Positions 34,477 through 44,650 of a DNA stretch of 64,000 nucleotides are shown piece by piece (position 1 is the first letter of the stretch; every line of letters begins with the position of its first letter). A program made the translations under genes and the position numbers. The notes beneath the pieces were generated by a model. It saw only the letters and a program-made list of their open reading frames with translations, did no database searches and was not told the DNA's origin. This DNA comes from Deroplatys truncata (Eukaryota; Arthropoda; Insecta; Mantodea; Mantidae), in NCBI GenBank assembly GCA_030765065.1, contig CM060975.1, positions 198,432,507 to 198,496,506 on the forward strand. Reading direction: 5' to 3'.

Positions 34477-35321
34477 TACTTTCTCTACTACGTATAGTAA
34501 GTAGGGGAAGTATTGTATTCTACCCAAAAATTCGATACCGAGATTTCACCGAAAATATATGTTTTGAGACTCCCTGAATCCAAAAAAAGCATTTTTTGAA
34601 ACATGTCCGTATGTGTGTGTCTGTCTGTGTGTCTGTGAACAGCATAACTCCGAAACGAACAGTCGGATAAACACCAAACTTGGTATTTAGGTTCAGTATC
34701 TTCCAGAGATGCGACACGAAGGTTATCAAGAAAATCCTCCCACCCTAGATTACCCTTTACATGGAACATTTTTCGAAAATTTTAATTTTCTCAAAAATGG
34801 CTAACGATTTTGATTAAAATATCATATGTTTAAGATATTTTTATGACAAATGAAATGATATCTTGAATTTTCTGGGAATGTCTCCAAAAGTATTCTTCAT
34901 TGTGAACGACTTTTATATAACTGGTAAACATAAGATATAGACAAAGTTTTACTACACAAAAATATAGATCGCGTTAAAATACACAATTTATGTCATATAC
35001 GTTTTTGTTGTGTGAACCATTTTCGAGATATTGCTTGTTATTCCCTTAAATTTTTCAATACTTATTTTCTCAGATGGAAATTCTTTATTCATTTTTTATG
35101 TCCTGAACATACAAAGAGAATGGAATGCTCCACATAGCAACCAGCTCTTAAAAGATTTGACTATCGCTTAAATAGTACCATATTCCCCTTGCAGCTACAA
35201 GAAAATTAGCAATAAGATTAACATCTCGATATCTCGAATATCATGAACCATATGGAGAATAAGCGTTTGTAAAAATAGTTTGTACAAAGGTAGAGAAAGT
35301 CATGTGAGTGTAACACATCAA
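34477..35321 (-). repeat. Family R repeat, full length (845 bp), nested in a LINE
   Basis: From TACTTTCTCTACTACGTATA to GTGTAACACATCAA. Belongs to the subfamily with the TTGTACAAA 5' block. It sits inside a LINE that itself lies inside an older family R copy. Confidence 0.88.
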
Positions 35322-35499
35322 TTTTTTTGCCTTGTTACCCTTTTTTCGTATTTTCTACAATTTGCTTCATATCTCTTTTAACCACTTTAACCTAATTTTC
35401 CTAAATGTTTTCCTATTTCCTCCACATATTTATTTGATCCTGCATTATAAATCTTCGTAACTTTTAGCTCTATTGGTAAAATTTTCCATTTCTCTTGTA

Positions 35500-35813
35500 T
35501 TAAATTCTCTCTTCCTTTATCGTGTCCTTGCATTCCAGAGTATAATGCCAATTGTCATGTAATCCAATGCATTTAGTACATATCGGTCCCTTCTTCTCCC
35601 TGCTAGACCACTTAAATTCATTACACCTGCCCTCGCCCATGCATACCATTGTGGCCTCTTTGGCATACTTCGAGGTATGTTTCTTTTCCCCCATTCCGTT
35701 TTTAAATATATATGATCTATTAATGACATTTTCTCCTTGAAACTACTCATAATTTCTTGTTTTTCAATATCCTCCACTCTTGTTCTAATTTCTTTCCAGA
35801 AAACCTTACTCAT
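35500..35813 (-). pseudogene. LINE C-terminal domain fragment
   Basis: Two overlapping minus-strand frames give FWKEIRTRVEDIEKQEIM, then QWYAWARAGVMNLSGLAGRR and, in the other frame, ICTKCIGLHDNWHYTLECK. The W.ARAGVM.L phrase followed by a CxxC...H....C segment is the C-terminal zinc-knuckle-like tail of this LINE type. A frameshift near 35600 separates the two parts. Only the last ~100 residues were copied (5' truncation). Confidence 0.75.
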
Positions 35814-36079
35814 AATAATACGAAGTAGATAGAGAAATAAGTTTTCCTAAGAATTTTTGGTGGGTAAAGAAAGTCATGTGAATGTAGCGTATAAGCTTTT
35901 TTCATCTAGCATACAATATCCGGCAACAGCTCTTAAAAATTTCATTTCAGCCACTTTAATACGTCTTAATAAATATTTTGTTAACAGTCCAGTGTTCTGA
36001 ACCATATAAGAGCAATGATACTGCTAACATGTTATTATAGTTGCTTCATTGCTTTTATTATTAGTGCATTTTTATTGTG

Positions 36080-36390
36080 CTGCATTACCAATTATAGAAA
36101 AGTCATTCAGAATAAAGGCGACCTCAGAGGTTATTCCCAGAGAATTCAAAATATACATTTCATTTGTTATGAATACATTTTATTCATATGATATTTTAAT
36201 CAAAATCTCCAGAGCCATTTGTGAAAAAATCAAACATTTCGAAAAAATTGTTGCATTTGTGGGGGTAATTTATTTTAAATCCCCGTGTCGTATCCTTGGA
36301 TGATGCTGAATTAAGTACCAATTTGGGCATTTATCAGTGTTGTTTACAGTTTACAGACACACACAAGGAATATATTCTAAAAATCTGATC
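36080..36390 (+). repeat. Family R repeat, 3' fragment
   Basis: Begins at AAAAGTCATTCAGAATAAAG and ends after the ACAGACACACACAAG block. Confidence 0.65.
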
Positions 36391-36411
36391 TGTTACATTC
36401 GCATGACTTTC

Positions 36412-36530
36412 CGTGGTTCAAATCCCGGCTATGGCATTGAATTTTTCAGTCATCTGATTCTACCTTTCCAAACCCTGTCCAACACACGGCTTGTGTGAAA
36501 GAACAATTAATTCCACGAATTTTGTATAGT
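36412..36530 (+). mobile_element. Second SINE-like repeat, partial
   Basis: Begins CGTGGTTCAAATCCCGG (B-box-like) directly after a family R start (GACTTTC). It continues with TTCTACCTTTCCAAACCC and TTGTGTGAAAGAACAATTA. Same family as 13483-13580. Confidence 0.5.
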
Positions 36531-36958
36531 TTTGTTTAACTTGTAAACGTTAAGCGATAGTCGAAAAGGTACCACACAAAAAATCTAGATCTATTTTAAA
36601 CACTCAGTTTACTTAAAATAATTGTTTTGTGACATAAGCCGTTTCTGAGATATTCTTTAATAAAGGTTCGAATTGTTCAATACTTGTAATCCCATCGATT
36701 TTGAGTATTTGTTCGCGATTTCATGGAAACAGTATGGCGTTTTTAGGCCAGCATATAGCCTCCGTTTCTTAAACATCTGACTGTTGCTGTTCTCTTTGTA
36801 TTTATAACTAAATGTGTAATGTAGCTAATTCTGTACAGGTTTATTTAGATTAAAATGTAGTAGATAGAAAAATAAGTTTTGGTAAGAATAGTTTGTATAC
36901 CCACTAATAAAACATAAGGATAGAGAAAGTAATGTGAATGTATCATATTAGAATGTAC
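36531..36958 (-). repeat. Family R repeat, 5' half
   Basis: From the TTGTATAGTTTTGTTTAAC block to GTAATGTGAATGTATCATA. It meets the next copy head to head. Confidence 0.7.
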
Positions 36959-37406
36959 TTCAGAATCACTATTACCTCACTTTAATCGAGACAAACCTTT
37001 GCAAAAATGGCTATATCACACATTTCAGTATAAATGCAGAGGAAAAGGTATAGTCAAATGTTAAGAACTGGACATTATATACTGGACTTAAAATTCCATA
37101 CTCTTTCCATGCAATAGCGAAAAAAAAACTGAATGTCGACAGGACAAGGAATTAAACAATTCAAACCATTATTAACGGATAACTCGAAAATGGCTGATGT
37201 CACAATCAAAGTAATTTGAAATACACTGTGTGTTTTAAATTGAGCAGCATTCTTTTCTAGTACGTTTTCGTCTATCGCTTAACGTTTACCAGTTATACAA
37301 GATTATACAAAATCCCTTCCGAATGAAGATGTCTTCACAGGTTATTACCAGAAAATTCAAGAAATTTTTTTTTGCAATCTAAGTATTTGTAATATAAGGC
37401 ATTTTA

Positions 37407-38668
37407 CGAGGGACACTATTTATATTTTGAGCCTAATAATTAAAACAAAGTAATTTCTGATTAGAAACTGCTTTATTGTTTTTAAAATATTCTCCTGTAT
37501 GATCAATATTCTTTTGCATCCGTTTGAACCACTTGTCAAAGCATTTATTCCAAACTTCTTGAGACACATCCAAAACATAGTTTTTGAAGGCATCAAAGGC
37601 TTCTTCTGCCAACGAAAATCGTTGTCCACGCAATTTATTCTTGATGCTCGGGAACAAAAAGAAGTCATTGGGTGCCCAATTAGGGCTGTATGGCGGAGAC
37701 ACATCACTTCGATTTTTTTGAGCCTTCAAATACTCTGTTGTTAGACAAAACGTGTGCGCGCTCGCATTGTTTTGATGAAGAACGATCTTAATTTGTTGGT
37801 TTTCCTTACTTCACCGAAGAGTTCCGGCAAACAAATGGTTGTGTACCATTCGGCATTGGCCGGTATACGTTCCTTTAGAGGCACTGTTGCAACATAGCCA
37901 GTTTTGCTGAAAAAGCAGGCGACCATTTGCTTCGAAGTGATTCGAGTGCGAACAACTTTTGTTGGATTTGCTTCATCTTGAAACACCCATACAGTCGACC
38001 GCTGTTTACGTTCCGGCTCATGCGCATAGATCCATGATTCGTCACCTGTTACAAGCTTATATACGTCTTTTGAGGCACCGCCATTGTATTTCTTGAGCAT
38101 TTTTGTACACCAATCAACATGAGCATCTTTTCGAGATTGCGTCAAATTATTGTCACGGCTAAATAATGATGCAATATTTTATATATGCTGGTGGAACTAA
38201 TGCCTAGGGTTGCCTCAATCTCACAATATATCGCATGACGAACTTTCATTATTAGTTTTTACACAGCATCAATGTTTTCTGGCACAACAACTGATTTTGG
38301 ATGACCTTCACGAACTTCATCATTAAGAGAACGGCGGCCACGATTAAATTCGTTATAACAGCGTTTCACAGTGGCAAAGGATGGAGCTTCGTTGCCAAAT
38401 GTGGAAGTTAGTTGATCGATGCACTCTTGTCTTGATAATCCATGTCGAAAGTCGTAATAAATCATTGCACGAAGATTTTCACGACTTAATTGCATGTTTT
38501 TCTTGACACACAATTTTCAAGTTAGTGTAAACAAAACAAATGACGCTCTATTGACAAAATTTCTTAAGTAGATTGTGGTCAAAAATGTCAAACTTTCCAT
38601 TGGAAACGTCAGATGGCACCTACAACATTCAGGGTTGCCAAGGCTCAAAATATACATAGTGCACGACG
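37407..38668 (-). mobile_element. Mariner-like transposon, 1262 bp
   Basis: TA at 37405-37406 and 38669-38670. Its 27-bp inverted termini, left and reverse-complemented right, differ at only a few positions and share CACTAT followed by TATATTTTGAGCC. Family R continues on both sides, so the boundaries are exact. Confidence 0.93.
37433..38513 (-). pseudogene. Mariner DD34D transposase, broken
   Basis: N-terminus MQLSRENLRAMIYYDFRHG with helix-turn-helix (QECIDQLTSTFGNEAPSFAT) and SLNDEVREGHPKSVV, then a TAA at about 38259. A second helix-turn-helix remnant (EIEATLGISSTSIYKIL) and a frameshift lead into the catalytic part: TGDESWIYAHEP (first Asp intact), QDEANPTKVV, EWYTTICLPELFGEVRK. The second catalytic site reads VLHQNNASAHT, Asn for Asp, around 37770 in a shifted frame. 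Then comes SPNWAPNDFFLFP (third Asp intact). The triad is therefore D-N-D, with one stop and at least two frameshifts. Relatives are the mariner transposases from which vertebrate SETMAR was derived. Confidence 0.92.
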
Positions 38669-39012
38669 TAATCAAAATCGCTAGAGCCATTTTCAGACAA
38701 TAAAAATGTTGAAGATTGTTCCATGTAAAGGGTAGCTGGGGTGGGAGATTTTTTTGAAAATCTTCGTGCCACATCTTTGGAAAATACAGAACTTAAATAC
38801 AAAGTTTAGCGTTTATCCTACCTTTCGTTTTTTACACACATGTTTACACACATACACACACATATAAACACACACGGACCTTTTAATAATAATGTTTTTC
38901 TCGTATTCAGGGATCTCAAAACATGTATTTACGGCGAAATCTCAGTATCGAATTTTTGGGCGGAATGCAATAGCTTCTCTACCTACTGTGTAAATACGTG
39001 GCATAGAAAGAA

Positions 39013-40521
39013 ATAAACGTCGTTTTTGTTGAAAGCATGCCGTCATGACATAGGAATCATAGACCAAAATTCAATAATATAATATTCATTTATAATTGTT
39101 AAATTAGGAATTAGAATTGCGCCAAATGTTGTGTAGGTATACCTCGTATTTAATTGTGGGCTAAATATTCACTCGTTTCTAAAATCCTTAATATTATAAA
39201 CTTATTATTTACATAACCATTTCTTTTATTGTTTCACTCAAAATGAAGCATATGCGTCGTGGTTTTAGTTGTTTTCATTAAGTTAATGTATTTGTGAAAT
39301 TTGCCACGCTGGACTTGGTGTTCGGTAGTCATAGCCAGGAAAAGCCTTATCACTATTGCAGTAAATCACAGAATAGTTTTAAATGCATTCTATATTTTAA
39401 AACGGTCAAAAATATACATTGAGTTGTTCACATGCATTACATCCATTTTGTGGAAGCTTCTTGCTGAATTACCCACAATTTGAGTTCTTTGTTGTTGAAG
39501 AACTTTGCATTTCATTTCACATAGTTTACTATAATATAAAATTTTCTACCTTCACTTTGCAATTCACAATTCAATAATACAAATTTACATTATTTTGTAA
39601 CGCACATTCTAAGAACAATAAAATAACAAACTATTCGCCCACAGAAGTTATAATTTGTTGCTTGAGTGTCCGTTTTAAGTTCTAACCCGGAAATTCAATG
39701 TTGAATTTCTAGTTATTTGGCCAAAATGCATTTAAATAAAATACTTAGGATAGATCTCACCGGAATACTATTGTGAATCAGTTGTCTAGTTAAAGTTCCC
39801 AAATGAAGTAGCGCACTCGTTCCATTTTACTGCTGCTCTGAACGCTACATTTGTCCTTGAAGAAAGCAAGTTGGCTTTGTTCCCTCGGCGACTATCGCGT
39901 TCTACGCCGACTCCTTTCTTGTGAGTTCATAATAATGATTATATATTCAGGACGAAATTTGCAACTACTGTTTATGTTAGTTTAGTTGTTCAACGATAAC
40001 TCGGCTGCACTGTATCTTACAGTGGTTACATGTCTGAGGTTGGATCTGGATGCTACGCCATAGTAGTACAGTGAAGTTGCCCTTGCAGTGATGCGTACTG
40101 TTTGAAAGCTTCTCGGCAACTCCCAAGGTAACTCGAGTATAGGGCAACTCCTTTGGCGCACAGCGTAGTTTTTCTTTCTCCCACCAGCAGACGTGACTCC
40201 TTCCACGTACGCATACTTCCCCTTCCCCCTCCTCTTCCGCTTCAGTAGAAGGTTCGAGAGTGGTTTGAATTTGAAAGATCGATAGATGTTGATATGATTC
40301 TGAATGAATCCAATCCAATCCAATCTCAGCTCTCTGACAAAAAAAATTGTTATGTCGTAAAGGAATTGTACTGTTGTTGTATGCCACTGGGATGGAGCAA
40401 AAACAAAGTTTAATATTTAAATTATATTGGAAAGAAGTTACAAAATAGTAAAAAAATGTCAGCGGTGTTTAATTTGTGTGCTATGTAAAGCTAATCTTAC
40501 CGAATGGTTTTATTCGTAGAA
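39013..40521. other. Unique sequence upstream of the FASTKD-like fragment
   Basis: No repeat of the window is recognised. 39830-39920 is GC-richer and ends in a donor-like CTTGTGAGTTC. 40510-40521 has an acceptor-like TTTTATTCGTAG just before the FASTKD-like ATG. A non-coding first exon is therefore possible but unproven. A 136-codon minus-strand frame (39977-40387) has no family resemblance. Confidence 0.35.
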
Positions 40522-40527
40522 CACAGA

Positions 40528-41785
40528 ATGGTTCATATAACTGCTACAATGTTGTCAAGTTTAGCTAGACTAGTCCTATGCCCACGTGGAAGACAGTATT
40601 CGTATCAACAGTCAAAAAGGGGGTGTTTTTATTTTGAGATATTATTCTTCTAAAGAAATTGCACCAGCAACTATGACATCGGATTTTCTTCTGCAGAATA
40701 TAAAGTCTTCTACTGATACAAAGATTCTCCTTCAGCTTGTTGGGAATCATCATTCAATAATGAAAAATCTACATGTTATTAGCACACTAAAGAGCCTTTT
40801 TAACTTCCAAAAATCAGGAAACTCCAGCTTATAAAAAACCAATTAGTCAGCAGCTCCGAATTCAAGAATCTCTGCAAGCGACTAAAGTCGCAAGTGCGAG
40901 CCATTGAGTTAAATGACACCATAGATGCTTTGAAAATCATATCATATATGGGGGTTCCCTCCAAGAGTCTGATTTGTCAATCACTTCTACAGATGGTGCG
41001 TCACAGGGTGAATGATCTGTCTTTGCATCAGATTGTTTTCCTAGACTTCATTATGACAGACTTCAGTAAATCTCCCTTAGTGGATGTATTAAAAATTGCC
41101 CTTCCACTGGTTTTTGAGGCACAGCTTAGAATTAAAATGGATGCAGAAAATGCAGCACATTTAACGGAAAAGCTTCATTTCTTTTCCAGGAAGGCCAGTA
41201 TATCAGATGCTAGTGTGGATCTTCTAGTGGAAGCATTAGAGAGGCATGGTGGAAACGTAGAAGTAAAGTTTGCAAAGAGCATTATCAGATCTTTATGTGA
41301 ACCCCGGATGACTTCACCATTACACAGGCAGCTAATGTATCAATGCATGGACAGAATTCTGTCAAAAAAATATCAGTTTACTAGTGATGAAATAATAGCA
41401 CTTTTGGATGCTGCATTGAGGAAGATGAGGGAACAGCCACTTTTCTATCATGAGGTGTTTGTAGACTCATGTCTAGAACATCTAATGTCGCTAGGCTGTG
41501 ACTTCAATCATGGAACTTACATTTTGAGAAACTTAACACGAGTGGGTCATGTGTGCTTGAAATTCATTGATTATCTGGGTCAAAATTGGCTGAAGATCCA
41601 AAAGTACTACAAGAATGTAAGATGTCAATATATTTAAGTTTTGTATCTGGACTTGCAAATGCAGATTATACTCCACAGCACTGGGACAAATGTGTGAAAC
41701 AGGCTGTTTAATGTAACCATATACTGGATCATAAGGATAAAGTGGAATTTCTATGGATAAGATTGACATTGGATTGGATTTTTCC
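40528..41785 (+). pseudogene. FASTKD-like protein fragment, frameshifted
   Basis: The longest readable part (40894-41637, 247 codons) looks like the N-terminal helical-repeat region of FAST-kinase-domain (FASTKD) proteins, mitochondrial factors for RNA processing and stability: AIELNDTIDALKIISYMGVP, SLLQMVRHRVNDLSLHQIVF, ALPLVFEAQLRIKMDAEN, VKFAKSIIRSLCEPR. An upstream ATG (40528, or 40549) begins MLSSLARLVLCPRGRQYSYQ, a plausible mitochondrial targeting peptide (basic, no acidic residues). Frames change near 40616 (AAAAAGGGGG), 40820 and 41580. After the last shift the reading goes on as KVLQECKMSIYLSFVSGLAN to a TAA near 41710, then ILDHKDKVEFLWIRLTLDW. No FAST or RAP domain follows; family R begins at about 41838. 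It is intronless over 1.2 kb: a decayed retrocopy, or a real exon with assembly indels at homopolymers. Confidence 0.55.
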
Positions 41786-41837
41786 ATATTAAAAATGCTT
41801 CACACGACGCATATGTGTACTAATTTGTTTCAAAAGT

Positions 41838-42256
41838 ATACTTTTTATTTTGTCTAACACGTACAGAGAAACTATAGCACTCCGCCCAAAATTTCGATAT
41901 CGATATTTCACTGGAAATACAAAAAAGGAAGCACTTTTAGAAAAAGGTCCACGTGTGTCTGTGAACAGCATAACTCAAAAATATAAAGTCGGATAAATAC
42001 CCAAGATAGTATTTAGATTCAGCACCTTCCAAAGATTCGACACGAAGATTTTCAAGATAATCCACCTATCCCAAACTACCCTTTACATATTTTTCGAAAA
42101 TTTGATTTTCTGTAAAATATCTCTAAGGATTCTGATAAAAATCCCGTATATTAAACATATTTACATAACGAATGAAATGCACATCTCGAATTTCCTGGGA
42201 ATAGTCTTTGAAGTCCTCTTCATTCGGAATTAATTTTGTATAATCTTGTATAATTA
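41838..42256 (-). repeat. Family R repeat, 3' half
   Basis: From CTTTTTATTTTGTCTAACAC to TTGTATAATCTTGTATAATT. Confidence 0.72.
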
Positions 42257-42304
42257 TCACATTGCTGTACCACAGCAATTCCCTATTTCTATTACTCTCT
42301 ATGA

Positions 42305-42404
42305 CACGCGCAGAGTAGGTAGAGAAGGTATTGCATTCCACCCAAAATTTGGATACCAAGATTTCACCGGAAATACATGTTTTGAGGTTCCTTGAATACA
42401 AAAA
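42305..42404 (-). repeat. Family R repeat, 3'-end fragment
   Basis: The last ~100 bp of the repeat, from GCAGAGTAGGTAGAGAAGGT to TTGAATACAAAAA, interrupted by the start of the next copy. Confidence 0.72.
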
Positions 42405-43246
42405 TCTGATGTGTTATACTCACATGACTTTCTCTACTCTTGTACAAACTATTTTTACAAACGCTTATTCTCCATATGCTTCATTTTAATCGAGATATCG
42501 AGATGTTAATCATATTGCTAATTTTCTTGTAGATGCAAGGGAAATTGGCAGGCTTAAGCGATAGTCAAATGTTTTAAGAGCTGGTTGCTCTGTGGAGTAT
42601 TCCATTCTCTTTGCATTACCAGGACAAAAAAAAGGAATAACGAATTCCCATTTGAGAAAAAGTATAAGTATTTGAAAATTTAAGGGAATAACAAGCAATA
42701 TCTTGAAAATGGTTCACTCAACCAAAAAAAAATGTATATGACATAAATTGTGTATTTTAACGCCATCTACATTTTTTCTGTAGTAAACGTTTGTCCATCT
42801 TTTATGGTTTATCAGATATGCAAACATCGTTTACAATGAAGAACACTTTGGAGAAATTCCCAGAAAATTCAACATATACATTTTATTTGTAATGAAAGTA
42901 TCTTAAATATATGATATTTTAATCAAAATCGTTAGAGCCATTTCTGAGAAAATTAAAATTTTCGAAAAATGTTCCATGTAAAGGATAATCTGGGGTGGGG
43001 GGATTTTCTTGAAAACCTTTGTGTCCCATCTCTGGAAGATACTGAACCTAAATACCATGTTTGGTGTTTATTCGTCTCTTCGTTTCAGAGTTATGCTGTT
43101 CACAGACAGACACACACACAGGCATGTTTCCAAAAATACATTTTTGGGATTCAGGAGGCCTTAAAACATGTATTTCCGGTGAAATCTTGGTATCGAAAGG
43201 GTGGAATGCAATATTTCCCCTACTTACTATACGTAGTAGAGAAAGT
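42405..43246 (+). repeat. Family R repeat, reference full-length copy (842 bp)
   Basis: Taken here as the reference. 5' end TCTGATGTGTTATACTCACA, then TGACTTTCTCTACTCTTGTA. 3' end CTACTTACTATACGTAGTAG, then AGAAAGTA. ACTTTCTCTAC at the 5' end and GTAGAGAAAGT at the 3' end are subterminal inverted repeats. ACTA-TACG-TAGT just before the 3' end can form a small hairpin. A middle block contains AATCAAAATCGTTAGAGCCA and a CA-rich run after TTATGCTGTTCACAGAC. It inserted into another family R copy at a T-rich/A-rich site without an obvious target duplication. No coding domain is recognised. Confidence 0.85.
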
Positions 43247-43248
43247 AA

Positions 43249-43472
43249 AAAACAGCAGTTTTAGAAAAGCGTCCGTGAGTGTGTGCATGCGTGTGAACAT
43301 AACTTAAAAGTCGGACAAGTACCAAACTTGGTACACAGATGCAATACGAAGGTTTTCAATAAAATGCCCACACGTCGACTACTCTTTAAATGGAAAATTT
43401 TTCGAAGCTTTTTATTTTCTAAAAGAATGGTTCCAGCGACTTTCATTAAAAAGCCATGTATTGAAGCTTTCT
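43249..43472 (-). repeat. Family R repeat, fragment
   Basis: Blocks TTTTAGAAAAGCGTCCGTGA to TTCATTAAAAAGCCATGTAT. It probably continues the copy at 42305-42404 on the other side of the insertion. Confidence 0.7.
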
Positions 43473-43807
43473 AGACAGCATTCCTAAAACTAACAGAGTG
43501 CATACGAGCTAAAAGGTTCAGATTATCGAAATATTTGGTTTCGAATCCAATTACACGACAATTACCCTTTCTACATATTTGCACAGGTTTAATAACTCGG
43601 CTTGATTTGATTAGGTTTTACTTTTCATTATGTGTTTTTATATATAATTTTTCAAGACACTCGAATTATCTCTTCACAATCCAAATCGCCATTCGTCAGT
43701 TTATTGCAATTCGTTGTAGAGTTAACCTATACGTTATACTGGCAGTGTTTTACTTTCTTGGATCTGAAACGTTAATCTTTTTCTAGTATAACTTATATAA
43801 AGATTAA
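43473..43807. other. No gene recognised; possible promoter for the next fragment
   Basis: AT-rich. A TATATAAAG word at about 43794 lies just upstream of the ATG at 43808. Otherwise nothing is identified. Confidence 0.35.
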
Positions 43808-43987
43808 ATGGCGGAAATTATGAATTCATATGGAACTGAAATGAAAGAGCCAGAAGCAACAGTAAAGAATAACACTAAAAGTACTTGCCCAAAAATACAG
43901 AAAACAATGGGATGTAGCCTTTAATCGCTTTATTGCCTGGTGTAAGGCAAAACATATTGAAAATAATTTCATTAAAAATGACTGCTA
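43808..43987 (+). pseudogene. Tyrosine-recombinase-like N-terminal fragment (tentative)
   Basis: The ATG at 43808 opens MAEIMNSYGTEMKEPEATVK and continues to STCPK. A one-base shift in CCCAAAAATACAG then leads into KYRKQWDVAFNRFIAWCKAK and HIENNFIKND before a stop. The Y..QW..F..W...K..... pattern recalls the N-terminal SAM-like region of Crypton/tyrosine-recombinase-type insect proteins, where a helical core-binding domain precedes the recombinase. No recombinase domain follows. The fragment could also be an unrelated host exon. Confidence 0.3.
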
Positions 43988-44119
43988 GCGATCAACAAAA
44001 CATCTGACATCTCGCGTTTTTAACCTCATTTCTTTTGTTTCAAGAACTGCTTTCTAAACGTTATCTCCGACAGTTTCAGGAATAAATATAATATTATTGA
44101 TATTTTACAAATTCGAGCG

Positions 44120-44650
44120 CTGTCTAAAAAATGTATATGCCACACGTGTTAAAAGTGGTTTTACCCTTGTATCATAATCTACTATTACGTGAGAAAAAAA
44201 AGTTTTATCTTTAATTTTCTGGGAATAGACTAGGAAGTCTTCGTTTGGAAGGAATTTTTGTATAATCTTGTATAATTGGTAAACGTTAAGTGGTAGACGA
44301 AAATGTATTATACAAAAAATTTTCATCTCTTTAAAACACACATTTATTTCAAATAAAATTTTTTGTGGCATCAGCCATTTCCAACATATCCGTTAGTAAT
44401 GGTTCGCATTGTTCAATACTTCGTAACACTTCTTTGAAAGTCCTGTCGATTTTCAATTTTTTCTCACGATGTCACGGAAAGAGTATGGAATTTTAAGGCT
44501 AACGTAAAGCGTCCAGTTCTTAAAAATTTGACATTCTCTTTGTATCGATAATGAAATGTGTAATGCAGCTATTTCCGAAAAGGTTTATCTCGATTAAAAT
44601 GAAGTAGATAAGAGAATAAACTTTATTAAGAATAATTTGTTTACGCGGAA
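44120..44650 (-). repeat. Family R repeat, 5' part
   Basis: Starts in the AAAAAAGTTTTATCTTTAATTTTCTGGGAATAG-type block and ends at AATAATTTGTTTACGCGGAAGG. Confidence 0.72.

Larger units (their letters stand above)
34337..35813 (-). mobile_element. Non-LTR retrotransposon (LINE), severely 5'-truncated
   Basis: Minus-strand 3' end at 34337 in a CATT-type tail (ATTATTCATTCA). An 11-bp duplication AATAATACGAA flanks it (34326-34336, 35814-35824). A family R copy is nested in its 3'-untranslated region (34477-35321). It matches the LINE at 7693 in both the tail-proximal 130 bp and the TTGTTACCCTTTTTTCG region. Confidence 0.82.
33652..35890 (-). repeat. Family R repeat split by a LINE
   Basis: Pieces 33652-34336 (from ACTTTCTCTACCACGTACC) and about 35814-35890 (AGTAGATAGAGAAATAAG to GTAAAGAAAGTCATGTGA) are consecutive in the consensus. 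An 11-bp duplication AATAATACGAA is found at both edges of the LINE insert. Confidence 0.78.
36959..39012 (+). repeat. Family R repeat split by a mariner
   Basis: Pieces 36959-37406 and 38669-39012 are consecutive: ATATAAGGCATTTTA on the left continues as ATCAAAATCGCTAGAGCC on the right. Ends TACGTGGCATAGAAAG. Confidence 0.8.

Noticed and set aside
34488-34769. A frame starting MFHVKGNLGW shared with 42969-43307
   Set aside because: Both are family R copies of one young subfamily; other copies (e.g. 48010, 19540) break the frame at once, so coding constraint is not supported.
39977-40387. A 136-codon minus-strand frame upstream of the FASTKD-like fragment
   Set aside because: No start context, domain or homologous feel; overlapping 113-codon frame in another phase suggests chance.
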